64,000 nucleotides of DNA from IMCC45349 sp047219225. GTDB taxonomy: Bacteria > Bacteroidota > Bacteroidia > Flavobacteriales > Flavobacteriaceae. Position numbers and translations under genes: made by a program. Shown piece after piece: positions 29,201-37,347 of this stretch. The stretch covers positions 3,100,001 through 3,164,000 of the forward strand of contig NZ_CP178208.1 in NCBI RefSeq assembly GCF_047219225.1. The letters run 5' to 3'. Every line of letters starts with the position of its first letter. The first letter of the stretch is position 1. The notes beneath the pieces were generated by a model. It worked only from the letters and a program-made list of their open reading frames with translations. It searched no databases and was not told the DNA's origin.

Positions 29201-29777
29201 ATATTTGGTTACAAATCAAAGTTATATTTCTTATGGAAAGTCTTTAAATATTATGCTTGCATTAAGAGATTTAATTGGAGAAACTAAAGTAAATGCAGTA
29301 CTTAAATCCCTAACAGATAAAGATAGAGCTACCCATAGTTTTAATATAACAACTATTGATTTTTTAAATGCTTTATATCAAGTTACTACAGAAGAGCAGC
29401 AAGCACTTATCAATGATTGGTTTAAGAAAGTAATTACTTATGATGTTGGTATTGAAAATGCGTCATATAAAGAGTTAACTGATGGAACTTTTGAAATTAC
29501 TGCCAAAGTTTCAGCAAAGCGTTTTGAAACATTGTCAAACGGAGAATCAAAAGAGGTCAATTTAAATGAAGCGATAAAGATTGGTGTATTTTCTTCGCAT
29601 CCATCCAAAGTGAAAAAAGAGGAATCTTCTTTGCTTTATTATCAATCAAATAAATTCAAAAACGGAATTACTGAAATTAAGATTATTGTAAAAGATAGGC
29701 CAACTCATATTTCAATAGATCCGTATGGAACTAGATCAGATGAAAATTTATCGGATAATACTTTTAGTATAGATTAG
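26214..29777 (+). CDS. ABC permease fused to M1 family aminopeptidase, module A
   Basis: A 1,187-residue fusion. About 1-590 hold two sets of membrane segments like an ABC-2-type permease pair. After the last segment (about residue 570-585) comes a long domain ending in an M1 gluzincin peptidase: HEVAHQWW (H927, E928, H931) and a glutamate ligand E951. The exopeptidase G-x-M-E-N motif of classical M1 enzymes is not found at the expected place before the zinc site, where the sequence is FGGFAHPGVISMVED. The peptidase should lie on the extracytoplasmic side, tethered to the transporter. Substrate and direction are unknown; cutting a peptide as it is exported or after it arrives are both possible. 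Confidence 0.87.
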   Translation: MFKKLLQFEVFYQYKQRAFPLFVLLFTALGIFVGRNGFAPTGLNFNAGYQVNFHTSIFTLGSVFIIMFFAISAMLRDKQHLMEGIIFSTSITKANYFWSRFAGTFIFSVLAFSPFILGYIIGNYFFDLDPERVADFKFTTYFQPWLYFILPNIFICTALVFSISTLTKNSTATYVSAVFIYMLYFVSSIFLNSPIMAQSVPASPESMIVAAIADPFGVSAFLEQTQYWTPFQKNTQMLSFSGYFLINRLVWVGIALVILLSTYGLFSFRKISKKVKKNEKITIDKTPYIKYKPIETFSSLKAQLLAFKSILKLELKSVFKSLPFIAILLMWVFIVFSELYSTVIGGGEYGVSNYPFTYLLIELIVDPLTLFSILLIVFYGGDIVWRERSANFNFITDATPVKNWVIFGSKFSALLSLPFILITIGVLMCMLFQISLGYTNFEFSLYGSLYYYYGVQLVVFCMIAIFVNNLVKSKYIGMGLFLLIAILSLKSDVLGLEHPLTSLGFMPRTSYNTMDGFNGVSSLYNHLSIYWLSFGMILMLISFKIWNRGVVTKFTYKLKQLKQPATTLLKGSFIVSILLFFTAGSLVFYNKNIVNEYVNSTSQLDFRENYEKKFKQYEVLARPITTSRKTIVDIYPTKRSYSVIADYMIKNKSDKPMSQVFITERVDLKNVTIENATLAKHDTVFGTYLFQFDAPLQPNDSVRFNYEFTKSIKGYDNDISIVNNGSYITHNSFEPILGYSAGLELRRPSERKKRNLPKRTIEVSTAAHIVSEEEKNEKIPFETIVSTNKNQTAISSGDLIKAWAKDDRNYYHYKSNKKIVPMIGYFSAAYQTKKTNYKDIEIEQYYDAKQPFNINEIENSIKVTLDYCQENFGAYMFNHLRMVEVPSYWSFGGFAHPGVISMVEDRLYLSDVRNPERFNVVAKRTIHEVAHQWWGHTLSSKPVAGGALLVEGLAKYTEAVVLEKTYGKGMLVELIDNARGRYFSGRSFSGSVEPPAYLVTNQSYISYGKSLNIMLALRDLIGETKVNAVLKSLTDKDRATHSFNITTIDFLNALYQVTTEEQQALINDWFKKVITYDVGIENASYKELTDGTFEITAKVSAKRFETLSNGESKEVNLNEAIKIGVFSSHPSKVKKEESSLLYYQSNKFKNGITEIKIIVKDRPTHISIDPYGTRSDENLSDNTFSID

Positions 29778-29782
29778 TAATA

Positions 29783-29818
29783 GTAATAGCGCAATGAAAA
29801 ATTACATTGCGCTATTAC
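29783..29818. terminator. Long hairpin between convergent genes
   Basis: A perfect 14-bp stem GTAATAGCGCAATG / CATTGCGCTATTAC with an 8-nt loop, between the convergent ABC/M1 operon and receptor gene. T-tracts on both sides are weak, but placement supports a bidirectional terminator. Confidence 0.7.
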
Positions 29819-29848
29819 ACTTTATTAATTAGTCTAATTAAATTATAA

Positions 29849-32218
29849 TTAAAAACGTTTTTGTCCAGAAAACTCCATAGCTTCTCCTTTTCCAAACCCA
29901 AAACTAACACCAAAAGTTACAAAGCGCCCGCGTTGTCTATGACTATATATATAATAATCTGGTTGTGCTTGTACAGATTCGTTTCTACGTGATGCAAATA
30001 CATCTCTAACACTTAAGTTTAATATTGCTTTACCTTTAAATATTTTTTTGCGCATTCCAAAATCTGCAAAAAATGTATCAGATACATCACTAAGTAGTGT
30101 TCTGTATTTCGATCTATAATTTCCAGATAATTCCATATCAATATCAGCAGGTAATTTAAATTTTGTAGTTAAACGAGATGTCCAGCTATTACCATTAAAA
30201 TCAAAAGATGTTCCTTCAAAATCACCTTTTCTATTAAAGTAATTAATATTGAAATCACCATTTAAAGAAAACCATTTCAACGGACTATATTTTCCATTAA
30301 TCTCAAAACCTGTTGTACTATTTGTTCCAAAATTTTCAGGACGTGTCGTACTTACATTATCTTCAAATGTTGTGACACGTTCAATAACATCTGTAGTATA
30401 ACGGTTATACAAGCTTAAGTTTAAAGAAGCTTTTCCTATTTTATGAATACTTGTAATTTCATAAGAGTCTGTATATTCTGGTTGCAAATTTGGATTTCCT
30501 GTATAGATGCTAAAATTATTTCTAATGTTAAAAAATGGATTTAAATCCCATAAACGTGGCCTATAAATTCTCTTAGAATAACCGGCTTGTATAGAAAAGT
30601 TATCTGTCACCTTATAAGATGTATGCGCACTTGGAAACAAATCGGTGTAGTTCTTATTATTCTTTTCATTAGTATTAGTAAGTAGCGTATTAAGATCTGT
30701 ATTTTCAAGTCTTACCCCAAGTTTAATTCCCCATTTATCACTTTCATAAGCTCCAGTTGTGTACACACCAAGTACGTTTTGTTTAAACTCAAATAGATTT
30801 GTAAGGTCTGGATTATTCACCCATTCATCACCAATGAAATCGTTTACTTCATAATCATTCTCAACATCATTTAATACATATTGCGCTCCAGTTTCTATTT
30901 TATATTTTTCTAGAAAAGGATGTGTGTAATCTAACTTAAATGTGTATTCTGCTTGTTTAAAATCTGTTTTGGTTGATTGTAATCCATCATCATTTGCACC
31001 AGTAATTGTAGTGTTATTAAATATAGATTCTTGATCTTTACCAAAAAAGTTACCCAAAGCACTAAATAATAAACTCTGGTCTTCCTTTTTAAAGTCTTTT
31101 TTATACTGTAGTTCGTATTCCCATTTTGGGTTTGTAGCTTCAGTAGATTCAACACGTTTCCAGCTATCAGTTATTGTATTTAACTCATTAATACTACTAA
31201 AGCTTGTAGTAGAGTTTTCATCTTCTTGCTCATAGGCAAAATTTCCAGAAAGTGTTAGTACGTTATTATCGTTAATATGATAATCGGTTCCTAAAACAAT
31301 ATTATAAAAGGTTTCATTTTTATCACTTTCACCATTGCTGTTTATAGTAGTATTATTTATAAAATCTGAATTGATATTCTTGTATTCACTTGGAAATGTT
31401 CTACGTCCAATTCCTATTTGACTAAATAGATTAAATTTTTCAGTTCTTTTATTTAAGCTTAAACCTAAACTATGATTGTTTGGCGTTCCTGTGTTTAAAG
31501 TAACAGAGCCATTTAAACCTCTCTTTTCCTCTTTTTTTAGAATGATATTGATAATACCTGAAGTACCTTCAGCATCATACTTTGCTGATGGGTTAGTAAT
31601 CACTTCAATTTTCTCAATCATATCTGCAGTTATAGTACCTAATGCATTGCCTTCTTCACTTGCTAGTACCGATGGCTTTCCATTAATTAACATTTGAACA
31701 CCTTGACTTCCTCTTAAACTAATTACACCTTCAATGTTTACTGTAACTGATGGTACATTGTTTAAAACTTCTAGCGCACTTGCTCCAGTACTACTTAAAT
31801 CTTTTCCAACATTAAAAACACGCTTATCTAATTTAAATTCGGTTTGAGAACGTTCTGCTTGCACAACAACTTCACTTAGTGCTTCTAAGTTTTCACTTAA
31901 GGTTACAGTTTTTAAATCGATTATTTGATTTTCTTCTTTATAGTCAGAAATAGTAATGGTATTAAAGCCTATAAAACTAATTTCTATATAAAAATTATTA
32001 GCTTCGGTAGATAGTACAAAATCACCAGAATCATTACTTGTAGTTCCAGTAATAGGTATTTTTGTATCCTTATCTGCAATTAAAATTGTAGCATAAGCAA
32101 TAGGCAATTGACTATTCTCTTCAATAACTTTACCTTTTATCTCTAATGTTTTGTTTTGTGCATTTAATAAAAATGAAGTAAATAATAGAAATAAAATTGA
32201 TAAGCGTTTAATATTCAT
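29849..32218 (-). CDS. Outer-membrane beta-barrel receptor (TonB-dependent-receptor-like)
   Basis: A 789-residue protein from the ATG at 32218; an in-frame ATG at 32242 would only add eight residues before the signal peptide (MNIKRLSILFLLF...). After the signal comes a carboxypeptidase-regulatory-like domain (LEIKGKVIEENSQLPIAYAT), a plug-like region (LSSTGASALEVLNNVPSV, then LRGSQGVQMLINGKPSVL and TNPSAKYDAEGTSGIINI), and a large C-terminal barrel (YRPRLWDLNPFFN, GNPNLQPEYTDSYE). This is the outer-membrane beta-barrel family common beside LytTR systems in flavobacteria. The substrate is unknown. It is divergent from kinase B, with a perfect direct repeat in between. Confidence 0.87.
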   Translation of the reverse strand: MNIKRLSILFLLFTSFLLNAQNKTLEIKGKVIEENSQLPIAYATILIADKDTKIPITGTTSNDSGDFVLSTEANNFYIEISFIGFNTITISDYKEENQIIDLKTVTLSENLEALSEVVVQAERSQTEFKLDKRVFNVGKDLSSTGASALEVLNNVPSVTVNIEGVISLRGSQGVQMLINGKPSVLASEEGNALGTITADMIEKIEVITNPSAKYDAEGTSGIINIILKKEEKRGLNGSVTLNTGTPNNHSLGLSLNKRTEKFNLFSQIGIGRRTFPSEYKNINSDFINNTTINSNGESDKNETFYNIVLGTDYHINDNNVLTLSGNFAYEQEDENSTTSFSSINELNTITDSWKRVESTEATNPKWEYELQYKKDFKKEDQSLLFSALGNFFGKDQESIFNNTTITGANDDGLQSTKTDFKQAEYTFKLDYTHPFLEKYKIETGAQYVLNDVENDYEVNDFIGDEWVNNPDLTNLFEFKQNVLGVYTTGAYESDKWGIKLGVRLENTDLNTLLTNTNEKNNKNYTDLFPSAHTSYKVTDNFSIQAGYSKRIYRPRLWDLNPFFNIRNNFSIYTGNPNLQPEYTDSYEITSIHKIGKASLNLSLYNRYTTDVIERVTTFEDNVSTTRPENFGTNSTTGFEINGKYSPLKWFSLNGDFNINYFNRKGDFEGTSFDFNGNSWTSRLTTKFKLPADIDMELSGNYRSKYRTLLSDVSDTFFADFGMRKKIFKGKAILNLSVRDVFASRRNESVQAQPDYYIYSHRQRGRFVTFGVSFGFGKGEAMEFSGQKRF

Positions 32219-32283
32219 TATTTGATAATTTAGTTTATACAAATATTACTTTTTATAAGTTTAGAGTAAAGAGAAAACCTTCA

Positions 32284-32316
32284 AACGACATAAGTTATAT
32301 TGCCAACGACATAAGT
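32284..32316. promoter_or_regulatory. Perfect 12-bp direct repeat, 21-bp period: probable LytTR operator of module B
   Basis: AACGACATAAGT occurs at 32284-32295 and again at 32305-32316, start-to-start 21 bp. Two direct half-sites about two helical turns apart are the known layout of LytTR binding sites. Read on the minus strand each half contains CGTT, like the GTT core of the published LytTR consensus. It lies in the 184-bp gap between the divergent receptor and kinase genes, 66 bp from the receptor start. Confidence 0.6.
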
Positions 32317-32402
32317 ATATATGATATGTTGTTTACAGTAATAAAAATGTCGATGGCTGATTTTCTTATAAGCATAAGTTTTTAAATGTATATTTTTGAA
32401 AT

Positions 32403-33404
32403 ATGCAGCATAAAATCAACTCTAAAGAATTAATATATCAAACAGTATTGCATATTGTTTTGATGTTTTTTTATGTGCTTGACAAACACGAATCAACTAT
32501 TGAAATTGCTAGAATTTATATCTTTTTACAATATAGTATTGGTGCATTTATTATAAACTATGTATTATTACCTCGCTTTTTTTATAAAAAAAAATATTTA
32601 GTTTTTGCTATTTATGTGCTTATAATAATTGCTGTACTTATCGCTGTTGAAGAGTTGATTATTGAGGCTATATTTTATCCAGACACAAGAGGTAAATATT
32701 TCCCTGGTATTTTCCAATCATTAATAGATGTTTTACCTGTATTAATTATACTTACTGGTTTTAAATTTGCGTTTGATGCCACTAAAAAGCAGCATGAGTT
32801 AGATGAAATGGCGACAGCTGTTAAAGAAAGCGAGTTACAGTTCTTAAAAACACAAATTAACCCTCATTTTTTGTTTAATAATTTAAATAACCTGTACTCA
32901 TATGCAATAGAAAATTCTCCTAAAACACCTTCTATAATATTAGAATTGTCTTCGGTGTTGAGATATATGCTATATGATTGTAAAGAGGATTTTGTGCCGT
33001 TAGATAAAGAAATTGAGCATCTAAAAAGTTTTACAGCATTAAATGAATTACAAATTGAAAATAGAGGAGTGGTTGAATTTAAATCGGACACTACTACATT
33101 AAATTATAAAATAGCTCCACTTATATTAATGGTTTTTATAGAAAATGCTTTTAAACATAGTACAGCTAGTTTAAGTGATGCTATTAATATTTTTATAAGC
33201 ATTAAAATAAATGAATATGGGAAGCTACATTTTAGTTGTAAAAATAATTTTACTTTAACTGCAAATAATCAAAGTTTATCTAAAGGCATAGGACTTAAAA
33301 ATGTTAAAAAACGTTTAGAGATTTTATATCCAAATAAGCATGAATTAATTATTAAGGATAAGGACACTATCTTTGATGTAAATCTTATTTTAGATTTGAC
33401 TTAA
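32403..33404 (+). CDS. LytS-type sensor histidine kinase, module B
   Basis: A 333-residue kinase with about four membrane segments (about 11-26, 37-57, 63-84, 106-124), the H-box QINPHFLFNNLNNLY with H155, the N-box FIENAFKHS and the glycine box GIGLKNVKKRLEILYPN. It has no recognisable extracellular sensor domain. It is divergent from the outer-membrane receptor gene and 8 bp before its partner regulator. By position, the receptor is the probable target of, or signal source for, this pair. Confidence 0.92.
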   Translation: MQHKINSKELIYQTVLHIVLMFFYVLDKHESTIEIARIYIFLQYSIGAFIINYVLLPRFFYKKKYLVFAIYVLIIIAVLIAVEELIIEAIFYPDTRGKYFPGIFQSLIDVLPVLIILTGFKFAFDATKKQHELDEMATAVKESELQFLKTQINPHFLFNNLNNLYSYAIENSPKTPSIILELSSVLRYMLYDCKEDFVPLDKEIEHLKSFTALNELQIENRGVVEFKSDTTTLNYKIAPLILMVFIENAFKHSTASLSDAINIFISIKINEYGKLHFSCKNNFTLTANNQSLSKGIGLKNVKKRLEILYPNKHELIIKDKDTIFDVNLILDLT

Positions 33405-33412
33405 AAGTGAAT

Positions 33413-34126
33413 ATGAAAAGAACTTGTATCATTATTGAAGACCAACCACCTGCACAACGTATTTTGCAAAAGTACATTGCAGATATAGGTTCTTTAGAAC
33501 TTAAGAGTACTTTCTCTGATGCTATTGAAGCGCTTCAATATTTACAAGAAAATGATATTAATCTTATTTTTTTAGATATTCATTTGCCGAAAATATCTGG
33601 AATAGATTTTTTAAATAGTTTAAAGCATCAACCGCAAGTTATTTTAACTACTGCTTTTTCTGAATATGCCTTAAAAAGCTACGAATACAATGTTGTAGAT
33701 TATTTGTTAAAACCGTTTTCATTTCAGCGATTTGTACAAGCCGTTACTAAGAGTAGTAACAATATCGTCAGTAAAACATTAGCAAATAATAGTGACGAAC
33801 ACCAAACAGCTGAAACAAGTTTTTTTATAAAATCTGGATATGATCATATTCAAATTGAAATTTCAGATATACTTTGCATTAAATCTGAGGCAGATTATAC
33901 TGAAATTATAACATCTAAGAAAAAACATCTTACTTCATTTTCGCTAAAATATTGGTTAGAAAAGTTAGACAGAACTAGATTTGCGCAAGTACACAAATCA
34001 TTTATTGTAAACACAAATTTGGTAAATAAAGTTTCAGGTAATCAAATATTTTTTAAAAACTCTACTCATATTGTTCCTATTGGTAGAACCTACAAAGAGG
34101 CATTCACAAAAATGTACTTAAAATAG
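33413..34126 (+). CDS. LytTR response regulator, module B
   Basis: A 237-residue regulator from the ATG at 33413; a GTG two codons upstream is a less likely start. The receiver has the E-D pair in IIIEDQPPAQ, the phospho-acceptor Asp in LIFLDIHLP (D55 in this numbering), TTAF and LLKPF. The LytTR domain follows with IKSEADYTEIIT and FAQVHKSFIVNTNLV. The direct repeat at 32284-32316 is its likely binding site. No downstream gene shares its transcript; the next gene is on the opposite strand. Confidence 0.92.
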   Translation: MKRTCIIIEDQPPAQRILQKYIADIGSLELKSTFSDAIEALQYLQENDINLIFLDIHLPKISGIDFLNSLKHQPQVILTTAFSEYALKSYEYNVVDYLLKPFSFQRFVQAVTKSSNNIVSKTLANNSDEHQTAETSFFIKSGYDHIQIEISDILCIKSEADYTEIITSKKKHLTSFSLKYWLEKLDRTRFAQVHKSFIVNTNLVNKVSGNQIFFKNSTHIVPIGRTYKEAFTKMYLK

Positions 34127-34468
34127 TACATGTATGTATTTATAATGAGAGGTATATATTATATAAGGAAACGACTTATTCCTACATATGCTAATAATAC
34201 TACTAAAAAGATAAGTGTATAAAAAGCAATGATATATTCTGATTCCTTTTTCTTGTCTAATTGTTCCATGAACTTAAAGTATATAATTTAAATAAACTAC
34301 AGATATATTTTCGATAACTGACTTAAGTTAATTGATGAAATGCTTTTTTAGTATAAATTTAATGTAGATTTAATAGTAATTTCACTTCTAATTAATTTAC
34401 CTTTTATAAGCCTTTTAATGACTAAACGAAACATTTAAATACTTATTTTCGCATTTCAATATTATTTT
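34127..34468. other. 342-bp region containing one tiny membrane-protein frame
   Basis: Apart from the 36-codon minus-strand frame at 34159-34269, this region is AT-rich with no terminator, tRNA or exact TAnnTTTG box that I can see. It separates regulator B from the TTG-started hydrolase-like membrane protein. Confidence 0.4.
34159..34269 (-). CDS. Possible 36-residue single-pass membrane protein
   Basis: An ATG at 34267-34269 (minus strand) opens a 36-codon frame ending in TAA at 34159-34161. The product starts with a charged MEQLDKKKESEY and continues with one hydrophobic stretch (IIAFYTLIFLVVLLAYVGI) and a short basic end, a layout typical of real small membrane proteins. It stands alone between two plus-strand genes. 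No family is recognised and no strong promoter was found, so it remains tentative. Confidence 0.45.
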   Translation of the reverse strand: MEQLDKKKESEYIIAFYTLIFLVVLLAYVGISRFLI

Positions 34469-35470
34469 TTGGACTCATTAACACAAATCGTTTTAGGAGC
34501 AGCTGTAGGAGAAGCTACATTAGGAAAAAAAATAGGAAGCAAAGCTTTGCTATATGGAGCAATAGCAGGTACTATTCCTGATTTAGATGTGCTTTTTGGT
34601 AAATTAACTGATACAATTACTGCTATTGAATGGCATCGTGCATTTAGTCATTCTTTATTATTTTGTGTTATAGTAGGTTGCTTTTTAGGTTGGTTGGTCA
34701 ACAAAATAGAACGTAAAGCAAATTTAGGTTGGAAACCTTGGTCTAAACTTTTCTTTTTAGGGTTATTTACACATGCATTATTAGATGCATTTACATCTTG
34801 GGGAACTCAAATTTTATGGCCAATACAAACACGTTTTGCACTAAGCTCTATTTTTGTAATAGACCCCATATACACCTTACCTTTTTTAGGGTGTACTATT
34901 GCGGTGCTATTCTACAAGCGTGATTCTAAAATTAGAAGACGTATTAATAGAGTAGGACTTAGTATTTCCACATTATACCTTTTAATTAGCCTATTTGTTA
35001 AAATAGTTGCAGAACAACAATTCATTAAGGCTCTAGAACAACAAAACATTACATACTCTAAAATAAGTATACGTCCATCACCTTTAAACATTATTCTTTG
35101 GAATGCCAATATAGACACTCCAGATGCTTACCTAATTGCAGATTATTCATTTTTTGATTCCCAACCAATTACATTTAAAATTTACCCTAAAAAACATAAT
35201 ATTGCTAGTAAACTAATGAAATATAAAAACATTCAACGTTTAATAAGTATAAGTGAAGGTTGGTATATTATTGAGCAAATAAATAATCAATGGATTTTTA
35301 ACGATTTACGTTTTGGTCTTATTGATAGAAAAGATGGTAGTTCTTTTTTCTCATTTTCTTATTTATTAGAAATAGAAAATGAAGCTATTACAGCTACTGA
35401 AACTATCAAAACTGGTCGTGATGCTCAATTTTTAATGCAGTGTCTTTGGCAACGTTTAAAGGGAAATTAG
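34469..35470 (+). CDS. YdjM-like membrane-bound metal-dependent hydrolase (TTG start)
   Basis: A 333-residue membrane protein of the YdjM/DUF457 (LexA-binding inner-membrane hydrolase-like) family. The front shows MDSLTQIVLGAAVGEATLG and GTIPDLDVLFG. The putative metal-binding residues are in EWHRAFSHSLLF and FTHALLDAFTSWGTQILWP, with several membrane segments to about residue 180 and a soluble tail. The first family-like residue is encoded by TTG at 34469, with no better ATG. The biochemical role of the family is not settled. It is flanked by unrelated genes and seems monocistronic. Confidence 0.83.
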   Translation: MDSLTQIVLGAAVGEATLGKKIGSKALLYGAIAGTIPDLDVLFGKLTDTITAIEWHRAFSHSLLFCVIVGCFLGWLVNKIERKANLGWKPWSKLFFLGLFTHALLDAFTSWGTQILWPIQTRFALSSIFVIDPIYTLPFLGCTIAVLFYKRDSKIRRRINRVGLSISTLYLLISLFVKIVAEQQFIKALEQQNITYSKISIRPSPLNIILWNANIDTPDAYLIADYSFFDSQPITFKIYPKKHNIASKLMKYKNIQRLISISEGWYIIEQINNQWIFNDLRFGLIDRKDGSSFFSFSYLLEIENEAITATETIKTGRDAQFLMQCLWQRLKGN

Positions 35471-35555
35471 TCTATTACAACTTAAACATAAAATAATATA
35501 ATTAACTATCTACTCCCTTGGCATGATAGCATAGCGTCTTGATTAAGAATAAAAA

Positions 35556-35589
35556 AGGAGTGCTACCATCAAATTGATTTAGCACTCCT
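35556..35589 (-). terminator. Rho-independent terminator of the small lipoprotein gene
   Basis: A perfect 10-bp stem AGGAGTGCTA / TAGCACTCCT with a 14-nt loop. On the minus strand it is followed by TTTTTATTC. It lies directly after the stop of the lipoprotein gene. Confidence 0.8.
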
Positions 35590-35595
35590 AAATAT

Positions 35596-36027
35596 TTATT
35601 CATCACTATCATCTGTGATAACTGGCACTTCAATAGTTAAAAATAAATCTTCTCCATTTTCATCTTTTCCTTGATAAAATTTAAAAAGATAAGGTTCAGA
35701 TTGTAATGCTCTAACAGAAATTATTAGTTCATCCTCTGTAATAATTGGTTCACAAGTATCTTCAATATCTACATGAGCTATAGGATAAACAAGTCTAGAG
35801 TTGCCATCGTAAAAATAATCGAACTGATTATAAAAGAAGTAACAACTATTAGGTAATTCTACAGTCATGTTTATTTGATACGTATGCCCGTATTGAAATT
35901 GCTCAGGAACATTCGCATTTAACACTTTCGCATATTCTAAATAAAAAGCATGACCATCATCGTCATCACTACAAGATGTTATTGTAAGCGCTAACATAAC
36001 TACTATTAAATACTTAGGTTTTTTCAT
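35596..36027 (-). CDS. Small lipoprotein of unknown function
   Basis: A 143-residue lipoprotein: the leader ends in a lipobox with C19, followed by an acidic SDDDDG spacer of the kind that favours surface export of flavobacterial lipoproteins. The mature part is acidic with two cysteines (in NSCYFF and DTCEPI) that could pair, and looks like an all-beta domain. No family is recognised. It is monocistronic, with a promoter box at 36053-36060 and a perfect terminator. Confidence 0.75.
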   Translation of the reverse strand: MKKPKYLIVVMLALTITSCSDDDDGHAFYLEYAKVLNANVPEQFQYGHTYQINMTVELPNSCYFFYNQFDYFYDGNSRLVYPIAHVDIEDTCEPIITEDELIISVRALQSEPYLFKFYQGKDENGEDLFLTIEVPVITDDSDE

Positions 36028-36052
36028 TTTATTCTGGTTTTAATTTATATGC

Positions 36053-36060
36053 CAAAATTA
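36053..36060 (-). promoter_or_regulatory. Promoter -7 box of the small lipoprotein gene
   Basis: TAATTTTG on the minus strand, an exact TAnnTTTG match 25 nt before the start codon. No good -33 TTG is seen at the usual distance. Confidence 0.4.
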
Positions 36061-36258
36061 TGAGTGTAACATATTTTATATAGGAAGATTTTTAGTGAAC
36101 AGTCTAAATTTGATTGTCAACCTTCTCAAATTACTATTGAAGTTTTATACTCAAATATTATAGACATAATTAGCAAACACATAACACTCATACCTTATTT
36201 CTTACGTTGATGTACTTTTACTTTCTGTATTAAAAAGGAATGTTTTTCTTTGTAGTTG

Positions 36259-37347
36259 ATGAATGTGAAAGTAAATACATTATTAGCAAAAAAAACTTCT
36301 AATCTTTATTGGTTATGCCAATTGTTAGGTTGGGGATTCGTTTCTATTTATTGGGCATATACGGTTTACACAAGGGATAGTTACAGTGTGTTTTATACAT
36401 TTTTGAATTATGTATTAGATATTGCTATTGGAATTTTTCTAACACATTGTTACAGATTATTTGCTTTAAAGAATAAATGGAATGATTTGTCTATAAAACA
36501 ACTACTTCGTAGAGTAATCCCTAGTGTTGTTGTTTTAGCAATTTTATATGTATTATTAAATAATCTAAAGTGGTATTTTTTCTGGACTGAAATTATGGTT
36601 CAAGAAAGAGATTTTTGGAAAGCAATCTTGTTTTGGGATCCTATTTTATTGACAGGCTTACGTTTAATGTCTATCTGGATTCTGGCCTATCATTTATATC
36701 ATTATTACCTAAAAGAGGTTGCCACAGCTAAAGAAAATGCCCAACTGTCTATTCTAACCAAACAGATTCAGTTAGATAATCTATCTGCTCAATTGAATCC
36801 ACATTTCTTATTTAATTCTCTGAATTCAATCAAATCATTGGTAGAAGAAAACCCGAGCAAAGCGAGAAGAGCAATTGATTTATTATCGGATTTATTACGA
36901 TCCTCTTTATATGAAAAAGACGAAGATTTAATTTCAATTAAGGATGAACTAGCATTGGTGAATGATTATGTAGAACTGGAAAAATTACGTTTTGAAGAGC
37001 GTTTATCATTAAACATCACTTTAGATGAAAGTCTAAAGCAATATAAGATTCCAACCTTAAGCATTCAATTATTAGTTGAAAATGCCATCAAACATGGAAT
37101 TGATAAATTGATAAAAGGAGGAACTGTTTCTTTGGAGATTACAACATCAAAGAATAAAGTGATCATAAAAGTTCAGAATCCTGGGAAGTTGACATCAAAT
37201 ACATCTAAAGGCGTTGGACTTAAAAACTTAAAAGAGCGTCTAACGTTACAATATAAAACTGAAGCATCTTTTCATTTAAAAGAAATAGCTGGTAATACTG
37301 TAGAAGCTCAAATAATTTTACCTTTAGAAACCAATGAAGACATTTAA
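36259..37347 (+). CDS. LytS-type sensor histidine kinase, module C
   Basis: A 362-residue kinase from the ATG at 36259 (a TTG one codon upstream is unlikely to be used). About four membrane segments fill 1-150. The H-box QLNPHFLFNSLNSIK carries H182, the N-box is LVENAIKHG and the glycine box GVGLKNLKERLTLQY. It overlaps its regulator gene by 14 bp. An imperfect 21-bp-period repeat lies far upstream (36098-36131) but is too weak to call. The pair precedes the lipoprotein/CocE hydrolase operon on the same strand. Confidence 0.92.
   Translation: MNVKVNTLLAKKTSNLYWLCQLLGWGFVSIYWAYTVYTRDSYSVFYTFLNYVLDIAIGIFLTHCYRLFALKNKWNDLSIKQLLRRVIPSVVVLAILYVLLNNLKWYFFWTEIMVQERDFWKAILFWDPILLTGLRLMSIWILAYHLYHYYLKEVATAKENAQLSILTKQIQLDNLSAQLNPHFLFNSLNSIKSLVEENPSKARRAIDLLSDLLRSSLYEKDEDLISIKDELALVNDYVELEKLRFEERLSLNITLDESLKQYKIPTLSIQLLVENAIKHGIDKLIKGGTVSLEITTSKNKVIIKVQNPGKLTSNTSKGVGLKNLKERLTLQYKTEASFHLKEIAGNTVEAQIILPLETNEDI

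Noticed and set aside
36098..36131. Possible 21-bp-period repeat upstream of module C (AACAGTCTAAATT and AACCTTCTCAAAT)
   Set aside because: Only 9 of 13 positions agree in AT-rich DNA and it lies about 130 bp from the kinase start, so it was not called as an operator.
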